A stretch of 64,000 nt of DNA from Bacteroidia bacterium. Its GTDB lineage: Bacteria; Bacteroidota; Bacteroidia; UKL13-3. Under the pieces are notes generated by a model. It worked only from the letters and a program-made list of their open reading frames with translations, did not search any database and was not told where the DNA came from. Positions within the stretch are counted from its first letter, which is position 1. Each line of letters begins with the position of its first letter. Location: the NCBI GenBank assembly GCA_025454975.1, contig JALONK010000012.1:1-64000 (forward strand). The letters run 5' to 3'. This document shows positions 35,455 to 45,179 of the stretch, in pieces. The translations under genes and the position numbers were made by a program.

Positions 35455-35994
35455 TTATTCACTTAGCTGTTGTTCCTTTCTAACAAAAATAGATGATATT
35501 AACCCTAAAATAACACCTGTAAGCATTTGTGTAAGACCTATGATAATGGTTGTAAAAGTAACTCCGCTGAATATTTTCATTATACCCATGGTCCGTTCAA
35601 TTTCTTTTTCTGAATTTCCCGACTTGGCTAGTTGTTCGGCTTGCATATCGCCCAACTTTATCAAATATTCAGGATTAATTAATTGAAAGTAAATGATCAT
35701 GTATAAACAAAAAATTACTGCTGTGATAAAAGAAACCAACAATGAAAATTTATAAGCGCCACCATAACTGATAAATCCACCAAAGTCGGCATCTCTTCTC
35801 ATTTTTCCGGCGGTTGTTAGTAGAAAAATGATGATCCCATAATTTAGAAACATAAAAACAAATTCAGTTGCGCCGATTTCTTTTAAATCTTCACCAAAAA
35901 TTAAAAATTTAAATAAGTGCAATACAATTAATGCTAATGCAAGTATTAAACCATACTTAAGGGCTATTGGCCAAGGTGATTTAGTTTCCATCAT
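35455..35994 (-). CDS. DUF4199 domain membrane protein
   Basis: An about 180-residue protein with four membrane helices (about residues 10-32, 42-60, 78-103 and 145-172). The start METKSPWPIALKYGLILALA and the FGGFISYGGAYKFSLLVSFIT block match DUF4199, a Bacteroidota family that is often placed before a GT2 gene. Its function is unknown; the fixed position suggests help in lipid-linked sugar handling. The open frame runs 61 codons further up, but that part is unlike the family and overlaps the divergent BtuF-like gene, so I start at 35994 (or 35991). Confidence 0.85.
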   Translation of the reverse strand: MMETKSPWPIALKYGLILALALIVLHLFKFLIFGEDLKEIGATEFVFMFLNYGIIIFLLTTAGKMRRDADFGGFISYGGAYKFSLLVSFITAVIFCLYMIIYFQLINPEYLIKLGDMQAEQLAKSGNSEKEIERTMGIMKIFSGVTFTTIIIGLTQMLTGVILGLISSIFVRKEQQLSE

Positions 35995-36087
35995 ACTCTT
36001 TTTTTCTTCAAATAAAAGAAAATTATACAAGCAATGGTATACAGATTCTATATTTATCTTTAACATCGTACAAATTTTTGTGTACAC

Positions 36088-36882
36088 ATGGAAACTTTTC
36101 ATGCAAAAGATATGATGGGTAGGCAAGTATTGGTGCCTAAAAATCCAAAACGTATTATTTCTTTGGTACCTTCTCAAACCGAGTTATTGTATGATTTAGG
36201 TGTTGGCGAACAAGTAGTTGGACAAACACTTTTTTGCATTCATCCACCAGAGGCTCATCAATATAAAACAAGGGTAGGGGGCACTAAAAACTACAAATTT
36301 GAAGTCATACGTGAGTTACAACCTGATTTAATTATAGGCAACAAGGAAGAAAATGATGAACAAGGGATTAACACGTTGGCAGAAGAATTTCCGGTATGGA
36401 TGAGCGATATATATGGCTTGCAAGATGCTTTACAAATGATTAAATCTATCGGAGCATTGGTTAATAAACTTGAAAAAGCAACAGCTATTGCCAATCAAAT
36501 TGATACACAATTTTCATCTTTTACACATTCAGCTAAACCTCAAAAAGTGTTGTATCTAATTTGGCGAAAACCATACATGGCTGCCGGAAATCATACCTTT
36601 ATCAATGATATGTTAAAGCATTTGAATCTTGTGAACGTTTGTAATAGTAAAGATGCTCGCTATCCGGAAATCAATTTCGATAACCTTACCAATGTTCCTG
36701 ATGTTATTTTGTTATCAAGCGAACCATATCCCTTTAAACAACAACATATCAACGAAATAGCAACTTATTTTCCTGCATCTAAAATCTTGTTGGTTGATGG
36801 TGAATTATTTAGTTGGTATGGTAGTCGTTTGTTACATAGCACATCATATTTTAATTATTTGCTGCAACAAATACATAGTTAA
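36088..36882 (+). CDS. BtuF-like cobalamin/metal-chelate binding protein
   Basis: A 264-residue helical-backbone metal receptor (Peripla_BP_2 fold), close to the cobalamin-binding BtuF group. RIISLVPSQTELLYDLGVGE, VVGQTLFCIHPPEAH, TKNYKFEVIRELQPDLIIG and a C-terminal INEIATYFPASKILLVDGEL match. Such proteins pass vitamin B12 or iron chelates to an ABC permease. Oddly, no signal peptide or lipobox is present, so it may be cytosolic. No ABC permease genes are near, but a corrinoid adenosyltransferase follows two genes on. It overlaps nothing and starts 93 nt from DUF4199 in divergent orientation. Confidence 0.82.
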   Translation: METFHAKDMMGRQVLVPKNPKRIISLVPSQTELLYDLGVGEQVVGQTLFCIHPPEAHQYKTRVGGTKNYKFEVIRELQPDLIIGNKEENDEQGINTLAEEFPVWMSDIYGLQDALQMIKSIGALVNKLEKATAIANQIDTQFSSFTHSAKPQKVLYLIWRKPYMAAGNHTFINDMLKHLNLVNVCNSKDARYPEINFDNLTNVPDVILLSSEPYPFKQQHINEIATYFPASKILLVDGELFSWYGSRLLHSTSYFNYLLQQIHS

Positions 36883-36895
36883 TACGTAATCTTGC

Positions 36896-37789
36896 ATGAT
36901 GAATAATAAAATGCTCGCCTGGTTAGCATTCGCAGGCGTTGCTTTCTTTTGGGGAACAACTTTTCTGGCTATTCGTATTGGGGTTATGCATATGCCACCA
37001 TTTTTAATGGCAGGGTCTCGTCATTTTATTGCCGGTATATTATTATGTTCCTATTTTCTTATTCGTGGATATGGATTTCCTAATAAACAAGCCCTAAAGC
37101 AATTCACCATTAACGGAATATTGATGCTGGTACTCGGAAATGGGTTGGTAACATGGGCCGAAAAGTATATCAGTAGCGGATTGGCGGCATTGGTGTGTAC
37201 ACTTACTCCTTTGAGTATCATTGCCATGAATCATCGTTTCGGAAAAGCAAAAGAACACCTTAAAAGTTGGGGCAAGGTTGGATTAATTATATGCTTAATT
37301 GCGCAGGTAATTATCTTTCGCGACCATATTGCCGAACTAAGTAATCCTTTATATTTAGGTGGATTAATTGCAATAATTATCGCTATTTCTGCATGGGGTT
37401 TAGGCAGTGTGTATAATAAAAATAATCAATCAGGTTTACATCCTTTATATGGTGCAGGCCTACAAATGTTGTCGGCCGGATTTATTTTACTTGTATTTGG
37501 TTTTAGTATTGGCGAAGCAAACAGCTACGTTTATACACACGAAAGCACATTGGCCATTTTATACCTTATTATTTTTGGAAGTATTATCGGGTATGGCTGT
37601 TATATGTATGTATTAAAGCAATTACCTGCAACTGTAGTAAGCACTTATGCCTACATAAATACTTTAGTTGCCGTTGTATTAGGTTGGTTGATCCTTGATG
37701 AAAAAATGAATGTTTCTATAGGGATAGCGGCCTTACTCACCATAACCGGTGTTTGGCTGGTAACCTATAACCTGAAAAAGGAAAACTAA
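36896..37789 (+). CDS. EamA/DMT family transporter
   Basis: A 297-residue inner-membrane protein with ten hydrophobic helices in two EamA repeats of five (residues 7-140 and 155-292). FAGVAFFWGTTFLAIRIGV is the usual first helix of the drug/metabolite transporter superfamily. Family members export amino acids or other metabolites; the substrate here cannot be read. It starts 13 nt after the BtuF-like stop, so it is likely in its operon, and overlaps the convergent adenosyltransferase stop by 4 nt. Confidence 0.9.
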   Translation: MMNNKMLAWLAFAGVAFFWGTTFLAIRIGVMHMPPFLMAGSRHFIAGILLCSYFLIRGYGFPNKQALKQFTINGILMLVLGNGLVTWAEKYISSGLAALVCTLTPLSIIAMNHRFGKAKEHLKSWGKVGLIICLIAQVIIFRDHIAELSNPLYLGGLIAIIIAISAWGLGSVYNKNNQSGLHPLYGAGLQMLSAGFILLVFGFSIGEANSYVYTHESTLAILYLIIFGSIIGYGCYMYVLKQLPATVVSTYAYINTLVAVVLGWLILDEKMNVSIGIAALLTITGVWLVTYNLKKEN

Positions 37790-38334
37790 GGTTTCCAAAC
37801 AATTTCAGTTGCCCCTGCCTGATGCACCACATAACGTGATAGCATAAACAAATAATCACTTAAACGATTCAAATATCTGATGATGATTTCAGGAACTTTA
37901 TCTTCACTTGCCAAGTGAACTACAAGTCTTTCAGCCCTGCGGCAAACACACCTAGCAACATGGCAATGGGCTGCAACTAAAGTTCCTCCCGGTAAAACAA
38001 AGTTTTTCAACTCAGGTAAAGTAGCATCCATTCTGTCCATTTCCTCTTCAAGTGTTGTAATGTCGTCCTCAATAATATCAGGCAGTTTCATTTTTGATTT
38101 TTCAGGATCGCTGGCTAATATCGACCCAATAACAAATAATTTATCTTGAATGGTATATAAAAGAGCCGATGCTTCATGGTCTTGCTGTGTATTAATGATA
38201 ACTCCGATATAGCTGTTCAACTCATCTACCGTACCATAACACTCGATGCGTAAATGAAACTTTGGTACTCTAACACCACCAATCAATGAGGTTTCTCCTT
38301 TATCTCCTGTTTTGGTATAAATTTTAAATGTCAT
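37786..38334 (-). CDS. Cob(I)alamin adenosyltransferase, PduO type
   Basis: A 182-residue enzyme that adenosylates cob(I)alamin with ATP to give adenosylcobalamin. TKTGDKGETSLIGG binds ATP at residues 7-20; RIECYGTVDELNSYIG and a C-terminal RYLNRLSDYLFMLSRYV contain the family Arg/Asp residues. Length matches PduO-type enzymes. Its start overlaps the serine hydrolase stop by 4 nt (ATGA). The convergent neighbour is in an operon with a BtuF-like gene, so cobalamin use is likely in this organism. Confidence 0.94.
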   Translation of the reverse strand: MTFKIYTKTGDKGETSLIGGVRVPKFHLRIECYGTVDELNSYIGVIINTQQDHEASALLYTIQDKLFVIGSILASDPEKSKMKLPDIIEDDITTLEEEMDRMDATLPELKNFVLPGGTLVAAHCHVARCVCRRAERLVVHLASEDKVPEIIIRYLNRLSDYLFMLSRYVVHQAGATEIVWKP

Positions 38335-39428
38335 TTTGTTAAACTCTTTTTTACATTGTTTCTAAATTCTTCATTCGTGTAAAACTCCCATTCAAATGCT
38401 TGTAAGCTCATTTGTAATTTCATATTGTCTAATGAAGATAAGTTATTAAAAAATACAGCTAAACTACCGGTATTGTTTTTTTTATCTTTAAAATAAGAAG
38501 CTTCAGTTAATACAAATGCTGTTGAACCGCCTTTTCCTCCATAATAAACATAGCCTGTATCAGCTTTTACCTCATCCGGTAAAGGATTTTTCATAATGGC
38601 GTGTATGAGTTTATTCCCTTTTTCACTATATAAAGTATCCGCAAGTAAGCTTTGCATAAGTTGAGCATAATCCTTAACTGATGCACCGGTTAAACGATTC
38701 GACCATATTCGTTGAACTTTTAAGTCTAAGTCAGCCAAATTAATTTTCGTATTTAAACCATGCTGTTTTTTTAGTTGTAAATGCATCGAATCGGCCAAAT
38801 AAACATAGCGATTATAACTCATCTGCTCCATGTTTTGAAGGTATGATTTGTAGGGAATTCGATTTGGGTTTTGAAGAACATATAAAGCCGAACTAAAATA
38901 AAATAAATCAGTATGGTTGCTTAAACCCAAGCGGTTTTTATATTTATTTATCAAATTCAAATCAATCAAGTCCATTAGAAACTCGGCGTTTGCGTTCGAA
39001 CTATATTGAATCATGCCTTTAATTATGTCAATCAGCTTAATTTTTGATGCAATAATTTTGTTGTTTGATTGCATATCAGCCAACCAAGCCTCATGAGCAC
39101 CACCGTCGGTTTCAGGAAGATAAAAACAATTGATATCTGCTGTATCAATCCTATCTTCTGCTGATAGAACTCCTGAATCAATTAAATGAACAGCATATAA
39201 GGCGATTATTGTTTTTACTGCACTAGCCAACGGCATGATGGTATCAGCATGTTGATTAGCATATACCTCGCCGTTCCATGTAGCATAAATGGCAAATTTA
39301 TTTGGATGTTTTTCCATGTATTTTAACATGGCATCAGGGTTTGGACCGAAGTATAAGTACGACCAAAGGAATACTCCTGAAAAAATAACCACCAATGGAA
39401 TAATAATCCAGAACAAAAGTTTCTTCAT
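38331..39428 (-). CDS. Serine hydrolase, class A beta-lactamase-like
   Basis: A 365-residue protein with an N-terminal membrane anchor (residues 5-24) and a periplasmic serine-hydrolase domain. The SxxK motif is S69-A-V-K72, the SxN motif is S143-S-N145, and KGGS (in GGKGGSTAFV) replaces the usual KTG, so all active-site motifs are present. It is a penicillin-binding or beta-lactamase-type enzyme, but a true lactamase is not implied; a peptidase or other amidase is as likely. Middle gene of an operon with the flavoprotein (6 nt before) and the adenosyltransferase (4-nt overlap). Confidence 0.85.
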   Translation of the reverse strand: MKKLLFWIIIPLVVIFSGVFLWSYLYFGPNPDAMLKYMEKHPNKFAIYATWNGEVYANQHADTIMPLASAVKTIIALYAVHLIDSGVLSAEDRIDTADINCFYLPETDGGAHEAWLADMQSNNKIIASKIKLIDIIKGMIQYSSNANAEFLMDLIDLNLINKYKNRLGLSNHTDLFYFSSALYVLQNPNRIPYKSYLQNMEQMSYNRYVYLADSMHLQLKKQHGLNTKINLADLDLKVQRIWSNRLTGASVKDYAQLMQSLLADTLYSEKGNKLIHAIMKNPLPDEVKADTGYVYYGGKGGSTAFVLTEASYFKDKKNNTGSLAVFFNNLSSLDNMKLQMSLQAFEWEFYTNEEFRNNVKKSLTK

Positions 39429-39434
39429 CTGTTG

Positions 39435-40586
39435 TTACATTAATTTGGCAATGCGTTTGTTTATCCATGGAATATTAGCCAAACGAACCAACCCATTAAT
39501 TAAAGGAATCCTATCACTTAGTAATTTTTGTAAATAATAATGGTTTCTAAATTTTGGCCACATTTTTTTGTAAACCCGCTCATCATATCCAGCTAATGCT
39601 TTTGCCGAAAAATCACCTGACGCCCATTGTTTCAACAGTTGTTCACCAGCAAACTTTCCACTTTCCATGGCAGTTTCAATTCCTTCACCCGACCAAGGAT
39701 CAATTAGTGAGGCTGCATCACCACACAACATGTAACGATTTCCGCTTATTGGGTATCTTTTCGAACCAAGCGGTAATCCAAATCCTTTTATACCATCAAT
39801 GGCTTCTGCATGTTTAAATCGTTCTTTTACTTCTGGAATTTTATTTATAATATCTTGAATTGATTTTTTTAGGTCAATCTTTTGGTTAGCAATAGTTTCA
39901 CTTAACATACCAAAGCCAACATTTGCTTCTTGATTTGCCAATGGGAAAATCCAAAAATATCCCGGTAAATAATCTTCTAGCAAATAAATTTCTAAAGTTT
40001 GTCCATCCAGGTTTGCCACGTTTTTATAATATTGCCTCACGGCACCGCTGTAATGTTTTCTGTCGACCTTAAAATTTGCAAGCTGTTTGGCTGCAATAGA
40101 ATGCGCTCCGTCGCAGCCTACTAAAACTTTACCGGTAATAGTTTCACCATTATCTAAGGTTACACTAACTCCGGTTTCATGCGTTGCAACTGATTTAACG
40201 CCAACTCCTGATATTGCCGTAATATCAGGATGATTAACTGCATGCTCATATAACCAATTATCAAATTTAAGTCTGGGAATACAATACCCAACTTTTGAAA
40301 AACGAACGGTTAAGGTGTGAAAACTAGGGCTGTAAACAGTAGCTTGTGTGATGGAAGCTTTGGGTTCAAATGCCATCAACTGTTCGGCCAAATCAGGATT
40401 AATTTGGTTCAGCACTCTTCTTACAACAGAGCTTACGGCATCGCCGCATATTTTATCCCTAGGGAAAACTGATTTGTCAACCAATGCAACTTTCAGTCCT
40501 TTGCCATGAAGAGTTAAAGCGCATGTTGCACCGGCCGGACCTGCACCGGTTATGATCACATCAAATTGATGATTTTTATGTAACAT
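39435..40586 (-). CDS. Geranylgeranyl-reductase family FAD oxidoreductase
   Basis: A 383-residue flavoprotein of the geranylgeranyl reductase / UbiH-like group. The FAD motif is DVIITGAGPAGATCALTL at residues 9-26, PRDKICGDAVSS is the family CGD signature, and GDAASLIDPWSGEGIETAM binds FAD diphosphate. It may reduce isoprenoid side chains, or oxidise a lipid or quinone; the sequence does not say. First gene of a four-gene-sized operon with the serine hydrolase and adenosyltransferase. Confidence 0.88.
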   Translation of the reverse strand: MLHKNHQFDVIITGAGPAGATCALTLHGKGLKVALVDKSVFPRDKICGDAVSSVVRRVLNQINPDLAEQLMAFEPKASITQATVYSPSFHTLTVRFSKVGYCIPRLKFDNWLYEHAVNHPDITAISGVGVKSVATHETGVSVTLDNGETITGKVLVGCDGAHSIAAKQLANFKVDRKHYSGAVRQYYKNVANLDGQTLEIYLLEDYLPGYFWIFPLANQEANVGFGMLSETIANQKIDLKKSIQDIINKIPEVKERFKHAEAIDGIKGFGLPLGSKRYPISGNRYMLCGDAASLIDPWSGEGIETAMESGKFAGEQLLKQWASGDFSAKALAGYDERVYKKMWPKFRNHYYLQKLLSDRIPLINGLVRLANIPWINKRIAKLM

Positions 40587-40656
40587 TGATGCACAATTAT
40601 ACTATTACTTTAAACCTTTTACAACAAAGTTGGTCATAGATAAAATTTAATGAAGG

Positions 40657-41982
40657 ATGAAAAAATTATTACTGCTTATAACCATCAGTATTTCACAATT
40701 GGTATCGGCTCAAACTTTATATTTCCCACCTACCTTCGCACAAAACTGGGATACAGTTTCACCAAAAACTTTAGGTTGGTGTGTAGAACGAATAGATTCG
40801 TTATACCAATTACTTGAAGACAAAAACACTAAAGGTTTTATGGTTTTAAAAGATGGTAAAATTGTTTTAGAGAAGTACTTTGGAACTTTTACCAAAGATT
40901 CTCAATGGTATTGGGCATCAGCAGGTAAAACCATAACGGCTGCATTGATAGGTATTGCGCAACAGAAGGGAATGTTATCAATTAATGATTCCTTCTCGAA
41001 GTATCTGGGTAAAGGCTGGAGTGTTTGTCCACCCGAAAAAGAAGGTAACATCACAATAAAAAATCATTTAACGATGACAACAGGTATTGATTATTTAGTT
41101 CCTGATTGGGATTGTACCGAACCTTCTTGTTTAAAATATCGGGCCGATGCAGGAACTCAATGGTTTTACCATAATGCTACTTATTTACTGCTACAAAATA
41201 TTATTGAATCGGCATCAGGACAAACATTACAGCAATTTACCACACAGCAATTGGGTTTACAAACCGGCATCACCGGGCTTTGGCTTGATGGTGTTTTTTA
41301 CTCTCGATTACGGTCAATGGCTCGATTTGGTCTTTTAATGTTAAATGAAGGGAATTGGAATGGAACACCAATTTTATCCGATGCAGTTTATTTTAAACAG
41401 ATGACTACGCCTTCACAACAGTTGAATCAATCGTATGGTTATTTATGGTGGTTAAACGGACAGCCCAGCTTTAGGTTACCGGGTTCGTTACGGGTATTTA
41501 ATGGAAGTTATTGTCCCACCGCCCCTAACGATATGATAGCCGGATTAGGTAAAAACGATCAGAAAATTTATGTGGTTCCCTCACAAAAATTGGTTGTGGT
41601 AAGAATGGGGGATAAGGCAAATACGGATGAGTTGGTACCAATTGCCTTCGATTCATTGATATGGAAAGAATTAAGTCGTATCATTTGCAATCCTGCAACG
41701 GGATTAAATGATCACACGCTAGGCTCAGCTATTGATGGACTAACAATTTTTCCAAATCCAAACCAAGGCCGTTTTACCATAAAATTACCAAACAACATGC
41801 ATCATAAACCAGTTAAATGGTATCTGATAAATAATGTCGGACAACAGTTAATTGGCTCAACGCATGAAAACAGCAACAGTGAAATTCAAATTGATGGTGG
41901 CCATTTGCGCCCTGGCTTATATACCTTATGTGTGCTACAAGGAGATAAAAGCTTTTACCAAAAAGTATTGATTAACGAATAA
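40657..41982 (+). CDS. T9SS-secreted class C beta-lactamase-like serine hydrolase
   Basis: A 441-residue secreted enzyme. Signal peptide residues 1-18 (cut near VSAQ). The class C-type domain spans about 35-350 with SAGK (S88 to K91) as nucleophile motif and a YxN-like HNATY stretch near 165. The KTG-like triad motif is not obvious, so substrate range is unclear. The C-terminal 80 residues are a type A T9SS sorting domain (LTIFPNPNQGRFTIKL, WYLINNVGQQLI, LRPGLYTLCV), so it should be displayed on or released from the cell surface. Its stop is 7 nt from the convergent response regulator. Confidence 0.9.
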   Translation: MKKLLLLITISISQLVSAQTLYFPPTFAQNWDTVSPKTLGWCVERIDSLYQLLEDKNTKGFMVLKDGKIVLEKYFGTFTKDSQWYWASAGKTITAALIGIAQQKGMLSINDSFSKYLGKGWSVCPPEKEGNITIKNHLTMTTGIDYLVPDWDCTEPSCLKYRADAGTQWFYHNATYLLLQNIIESASGQTLQQFTTQQLGLQTGITGLWLDGVFYSRLRSMARFGLLMLNEGNWNGTPILSDAVYFKQMTTPSQQLNQSYGYLWWLNGQPSFRLPGSLRVFNGSYCPTAPNDMIAGLGKNDQKIYVVPSQKLVVVRMGDKANTDELVPIAFDSLIWKELSRIICNPATGLNDHTLGSAIDGLTIFPNPNQGRFTIKLPNNMHHKPVKWYLINNVGQQLIGSTHENSNSEIQIDGGHLRPGLYTLCVLQGDKSFYQKVLINE

Positions 41983-41989
41983 GTTAAAA

Positions 41990-42676
41990 TTATGAACGGG
42001 CTATGAGTCGGTAGCCAACTCCGTGCTCGTTTATAATTTCAAGCGTTGTATGTGATTTAACTATTTTTCTGATTTTCGATAAATACACATCTAAACATTT
42101 CGAAGTATAGGCATCGGTATTTCCCCAAACTTGGATCATAATTTCTTTACGAGTAACCAACTGGTTAAATTTATCAATCAATACTTGCAACAATTGAGCT
42201 TCTTTCGAACTTAATTTTATTTGGAAATCATCCATTTCAAGCTTTCTTGATTTATAATCAAAAGAAAAACCATTAGGTAAGTCAGGAATTCCATTATTGG
42301 ATTGTTTTTGAGATGATCTTCTGATAATGGCCTCAGAACGTAAAACCAATTCACGCATTTCAAATGGTTTTTGTATAAAATCATCAGTGCCCGCCTCAAA
42401 TGCCGTGTACTTTAAACCTTGCTCAACATTAGCAGTAATAAATAAAAATGGAAGGTTTCCATCAATAGTTTTAAGATGATTAATTAAGTGTATGCCATTG
42501 GTGTCAGGTAATGAATAATCAATTACACATAACATGAAATAATTAGATTGGAATCCATTAACAGCTTCAATGCCTGATTTGTACCAACTTACCTCATAAC
42601 CATTTCCTTTAAAAATGGCCTCAATAAGAGACCCAATTGACTCATCATCTTCAATTAATAATACATTCTTGGTCAT
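41990..42676 (-). CDS. OmpR-family response regulator
   Basis: A 228-residue DNA-binding response regulator. The receiver domain has D10/D11, the phospho-acceptor D53 (VIDYSLPD) and the switch Lys (FIQKPFEM). The C-terminal winged helix (SKEAQLLQVLIDKFNQLVTR, IQVWGNTDAYTSKCLDVYLS) is OmpR/PhoB type. No histidine kinase lies beside it; the PAS kinase at 13.3-14.8 kb is far away and cannot be assumed to be the partner. A good TAnnTTTG element lies upstream. Confidence 0.95.
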   Translation of the reverse strand: MTKNVLLIEDDESIGSLIEAIFKGNGYEVSWYKSGIEAVNGFQSNYFMLCVIDYSLPDTNGIHLINHLKTIDGNLPFLFITANVEQGLKYTAFEAGTDDFIQKPFEMRELVLRSEAIIRRSSQKQSNNGIPDLPNGFSFDYKSRKLEMDDFQIKLSSKEAQLLQVLIDKFNQLVTRKEIMIQVWGNTDAYTSKCLDVYLSKIRKIVKSHTTLEIINEHGVGYRLIARS

Positions 42677-42707
42677 ATTTCGTTTCTTCTCGTGTTCGGC
42701 TTTTTTG

Positions 42708-42715
42708 CAAAGGTA
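42708..42715 (-). promoter_or_regulatory. -7 element (TACCTTTG) of the response regulator
   Basis: Exact TAnnTTTG on the minus strand, 31 nt before the response regulator ATG. No TTTG is seen at the -33 distance. Confidence 0.5.
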
Positions 42716-42859
42716 GATTAAACTTTAATTTTGTTGTTATATTTTGATAAACGGCAAAACATTTAGGTTATTTTTAGTTTTCGCTATAATTTTCAAACCT
42801 TCTTCTCATTACTTTGTCTTATAGTTTAGACTTAGTTTAAATAAACCGAAATTTTACTT

Positions 42860-42867
42860 TACTTTTG
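42860..42867 (+). promoter_or_regulatory. -7 element (TACTTTTG) of the suf operon
   Basis: Exact TAnnTTTG ending 7 nt before the sufB ATG at 42875. A TTTA at 42836-42839, 20 nt upstream, resembles the -33 box. The transcript would start at or just before the ATG, nearly leaderless. Confidence 0.6.
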
Positions 42868-42874
42868 CCCTGAA

Positions 42875-44323
42875 ATGATGAAAGAAGAAACAGATATTAT
42901 AGATCAGGTTGTAAGCCAAGAATATAAATATGGTTTTACCACTGATATTGAAATGGAAACAGCCCCAAAAGGGTTGAATGAAGATATAGTTCGTTTTATC
43001 TCTGCCAAAAAAAATGAACCGGAATGGATGCTTGAATATCGCCTCAAAGCATACAAATATTGGTTAACATTAGAGTCGCCAAAATGGCAAAACTTTGATT
43101 ATCCACCGGTAAATTATCAGGATATCATTTATTACGCAGCACCTAAAGAAAAAAAGAAACTGAGTAGTTTGGATGAGGTAGACCCTGAATTACTTAAAAC
43201 GTTTGAAAAATTAGGAATTTCTCTTGATGAGCAAAAGCGATTAACAGGAGTTGCCGTTGATGCAGTATTTGATTCTGTTTCAATTGCTACTACTTTTAAA
43301 GAACAGCTCAAAGAAAAAGGCATTATTTTTTGTGCGATGAGCGAAGCCGTACAGGAGCATCCTGAGTTGGTTAAAAAATACTTGGGTTCAGTAGTTCCTC
43401 ATACTGATAATTATTTTGCAGCTTTAAATGCAGCGGTATTTAGCGACGGCTCATTTGTGTATATTCCTAAAGGTGTAAGATGTCCAATGGAACTATCTAC
43501 CTATTTTAGGATAAATGCAGAAAATACCGGACAATTCGAAAGAACTTTAATTGTTGCCGACGAGGGTTCTTATGTAAGCTATTTGGAAGGTTGCACTGCA
43601 CCCATGCGTGATGAAAATCAATTGCACGCAGCAGTGGTTGAATTAGTAGCATTAGATAGGGCTGAAATAAAATATTCAACCGTTCAAAATTGGTATCCGG
43701 GAGATAAAGAAGGTAAGGGTGGTATTTATAATTTTGTGACTAAACGTGGTATTTGCTTAGGTGATTACTCTAAAATTAGTTGGACACAAGTAGAAACCGG
43801 AAGTGCCATTACCTGGAAATATCCAAGTTGTATATTAAAAGGCGACTATTCGGTAGGTGAGTTTTTTTCGGTTGCCGTTACCAACAACAAACAACAAGCC
43901 GATACCGGTACCAAAATGATACATATCGGAAAACACTCAAAAAGCCGTATCGTATCAAAAGGTATTTCGGCAGGTAAATCTCACAATACTTACCGTGGCT
44001 TGGTAAAGGTTAATAAAAAGGCCGACTCGGCACGTAATTATACCCAATGCGATAGTATGTTAATTGGCGATAGGTGTGGAGCACATACGTTTCCATATAT
44101 CGAAATCAATAACAAATCGGCCATGGTTGAACATGAAGCCAGTACCTCTAAAATTGGTGAAGACCAAATTTTTTATTGTAACCAACGAGGCATTGGTACT
44201 GAAGAAGCCATCAGTTTAATAGTAAACGGATTTTGCCGTGAAGTACTAAACCAACTGCCAATGGAATTTGCTGTAGAAGCTCAAAAACTTCTAGCAGTGA
44301 GTCTTGAAGGTAGTGTTGGATAA
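42875..44323 (+). CDS. sufB: Fe-S cluster assembly protein SufB
   Basis: SufB is the scaffold subunit of the SufBC2D complex, on which iron-sulfur clusters are built. The 482-residue length is typical. [40 protein letters not shown] in part, [19 protein letters not shown] and [24 protein letters not shown] carry the conserved Cys, including the cluster-related Cys in the last two blocks. First gene of the suf locus, with sufC after 74 nt. Two ATGs, 42875 and 42878, are adjacent; either may be used. Confidence 0.97.
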   Translation: MMKEETDIIDQVVSQEYKYGFTTDIEMETAPKGLNEDIVRFISAKKNEPEWMLEYRLKAYKYWLTLESPKWQNFDYPPVNYQDIIYYAAPKEKKKLSSLDEVDPELLKTFEKLGISLDEQKRLTGVAVDAVFDSVSIATTFKEQLKEKGIIFCAMSEAVQEHPELVKKYLGSVVPHTDNYFAALNAAVFSDGSFVYIPKGVRCPMELSTYFRINAENTGQFERTLIVADEGSYVSYLEGCTAPMRDENQLHAAVVELVALDRAEIKYSTVQNWYPGDKEGKGGIYNFVTKRGICLGDYSKISWTQVETGSAITWKYPSCILKGDYSVGEFFSVAVTNNKQQADTGTKMIHIGKHSKSRIVSKGISAGKSHNTYRGLVKVNKKADSARNYTQCDSMLIGDRCGAHTFPYIEINNKSAMVEHEASTSKIGEDQIFYCNQRGIGTEEAISLIVNGFCREVLNQLPMEFAVEAQKLLAVSLEGSVG

Positions 44324-44397
44324 ATTCTTTTTAAGGTTTAAAATTAGAATAAAATGTAAACATCAGGGAATCCTGATTGACACTAATAAAAATGAAT

Positions 44398-45159
44398 ATG
44401 TTAGAAATTAAAAATCTGAAAGCAGAAATTGAAGGAAAGAAAATATTAAACGGCATTAACTTGGTGGTTAAACCGGGAGAAGTTCATGCCATAATGGGGC
44501 CAAATGGTGCGGGTAAAAGTACCTTGTCAGCAGTGTTGGCAGGTCGTGATAGTTACGAAATAACAGCAGGTGAAGTTTCTTTTAATGGTAAAGACTTACT
44601 AGAAATGGCACCTGAAGATAGGGCTCGTGAAGGTGTATTTTTAGCTTTTCAGTATCCTGTTGAAATTCCAGGAGTAAGCACTACCAATTTTCTTAAAACG
44701 GCCATCAACGAAAAAAGAAAGTACCAAGGATTAGAACCGATGGAAGCTACCGATTTTCTTAAGTTCATGCGTGAAAAAATTGAATTGATGGAAATGGATA
44801 AGTCATTAACATCACGTTCACTTAATGAAGGATTTAGCGGTGGAGAAAAAAAGCGTAATGAAGTGTTTCAAATGGCGATGCTTGAGCCAACTTTAGCTAT
44901 CATGGACGAAACTGACTCAGGTTTAGATATTGATGCTTTAAGGTTAGTTTCTCAAGGGGTTAATAAATTGCGTAATGCCGAACGTTCGTTCGTGGTAATT
45001 ACACACTATCAACGTTTGTTAGATTATATCGTTCCTGATTTTGTGCATGTTCTTTACAAAGGCCGCATTGTTAAAAGTGGTGATGCAAGCTTAGCTAAGG
45101 AATTAGAAGAAAAAGGCTACGACTGGATTAAGGCTGAAGTGGAGGCTGCAACTGTTTAA
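44398..45159 (+). CDS. sufC: Fe-S cluster assembly ATPase SufC
   Basis: SufC is the ABC-type ATPase that drives the SufB-SufD scaffold. About 253 residues from ATG 44398. Walker A is GPNGAGKSTLSAV, the signature is FSGGEKKRNEVFQM, Walker B is LAIMDETDSGLD with the SufC-specific TDSG, and the H-loop is VITHYQR. An ATG two codons up (44392) and a TTG (44377) are alternative starts; the chosen start gives the usual MLEIKNLKAE. It is 20 nt before sufD. Confidence 0.97.
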   Translation: MLEIKNLKAEIEGKKILNGINLVVKPGEVHAIMGPNGAGKSTLSAVLAGRDSYEITAGEVSFNGKDLLEMAPEDRAREGVFLAFQYPVEIPGVSTTNFLKTAINEKRKYQGLEPMEATDFLKFMREKIELMEMDKSLTSRSLNEGFSGGEKKRNEVFQMAMLEPTLAIMDETDSGLDIDALRLVSQGVNKLRNAERSFVVITHYQRLLDYIVPDFVHVLYKGRIVKSGDASLAKELEEKGYDWIKAEVEAATV

Positions 45160-45179
45160 ATAGTTGATATTTTAAAAAC

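Noticed and set aside
35995..36177. 61-residue extension of the DUF4199 frame
   Set aside because: It overlaps the divergent BtuF-like gene and does not match the family N-terminus.
38331..39428. Antibiotic resistance beta-lactamase
   Set aside because: Motifs fit the serine hydrolase fold, but the KGGS variant and the neighbours do not support a true resistance enzyme.
44362..44377. ATCAGG/CCTGAT hairpin in the sufB-sufC gap
   Set aside because: Only 6 bp with no T-run, inside an operon; likely chance or a minor processing site.
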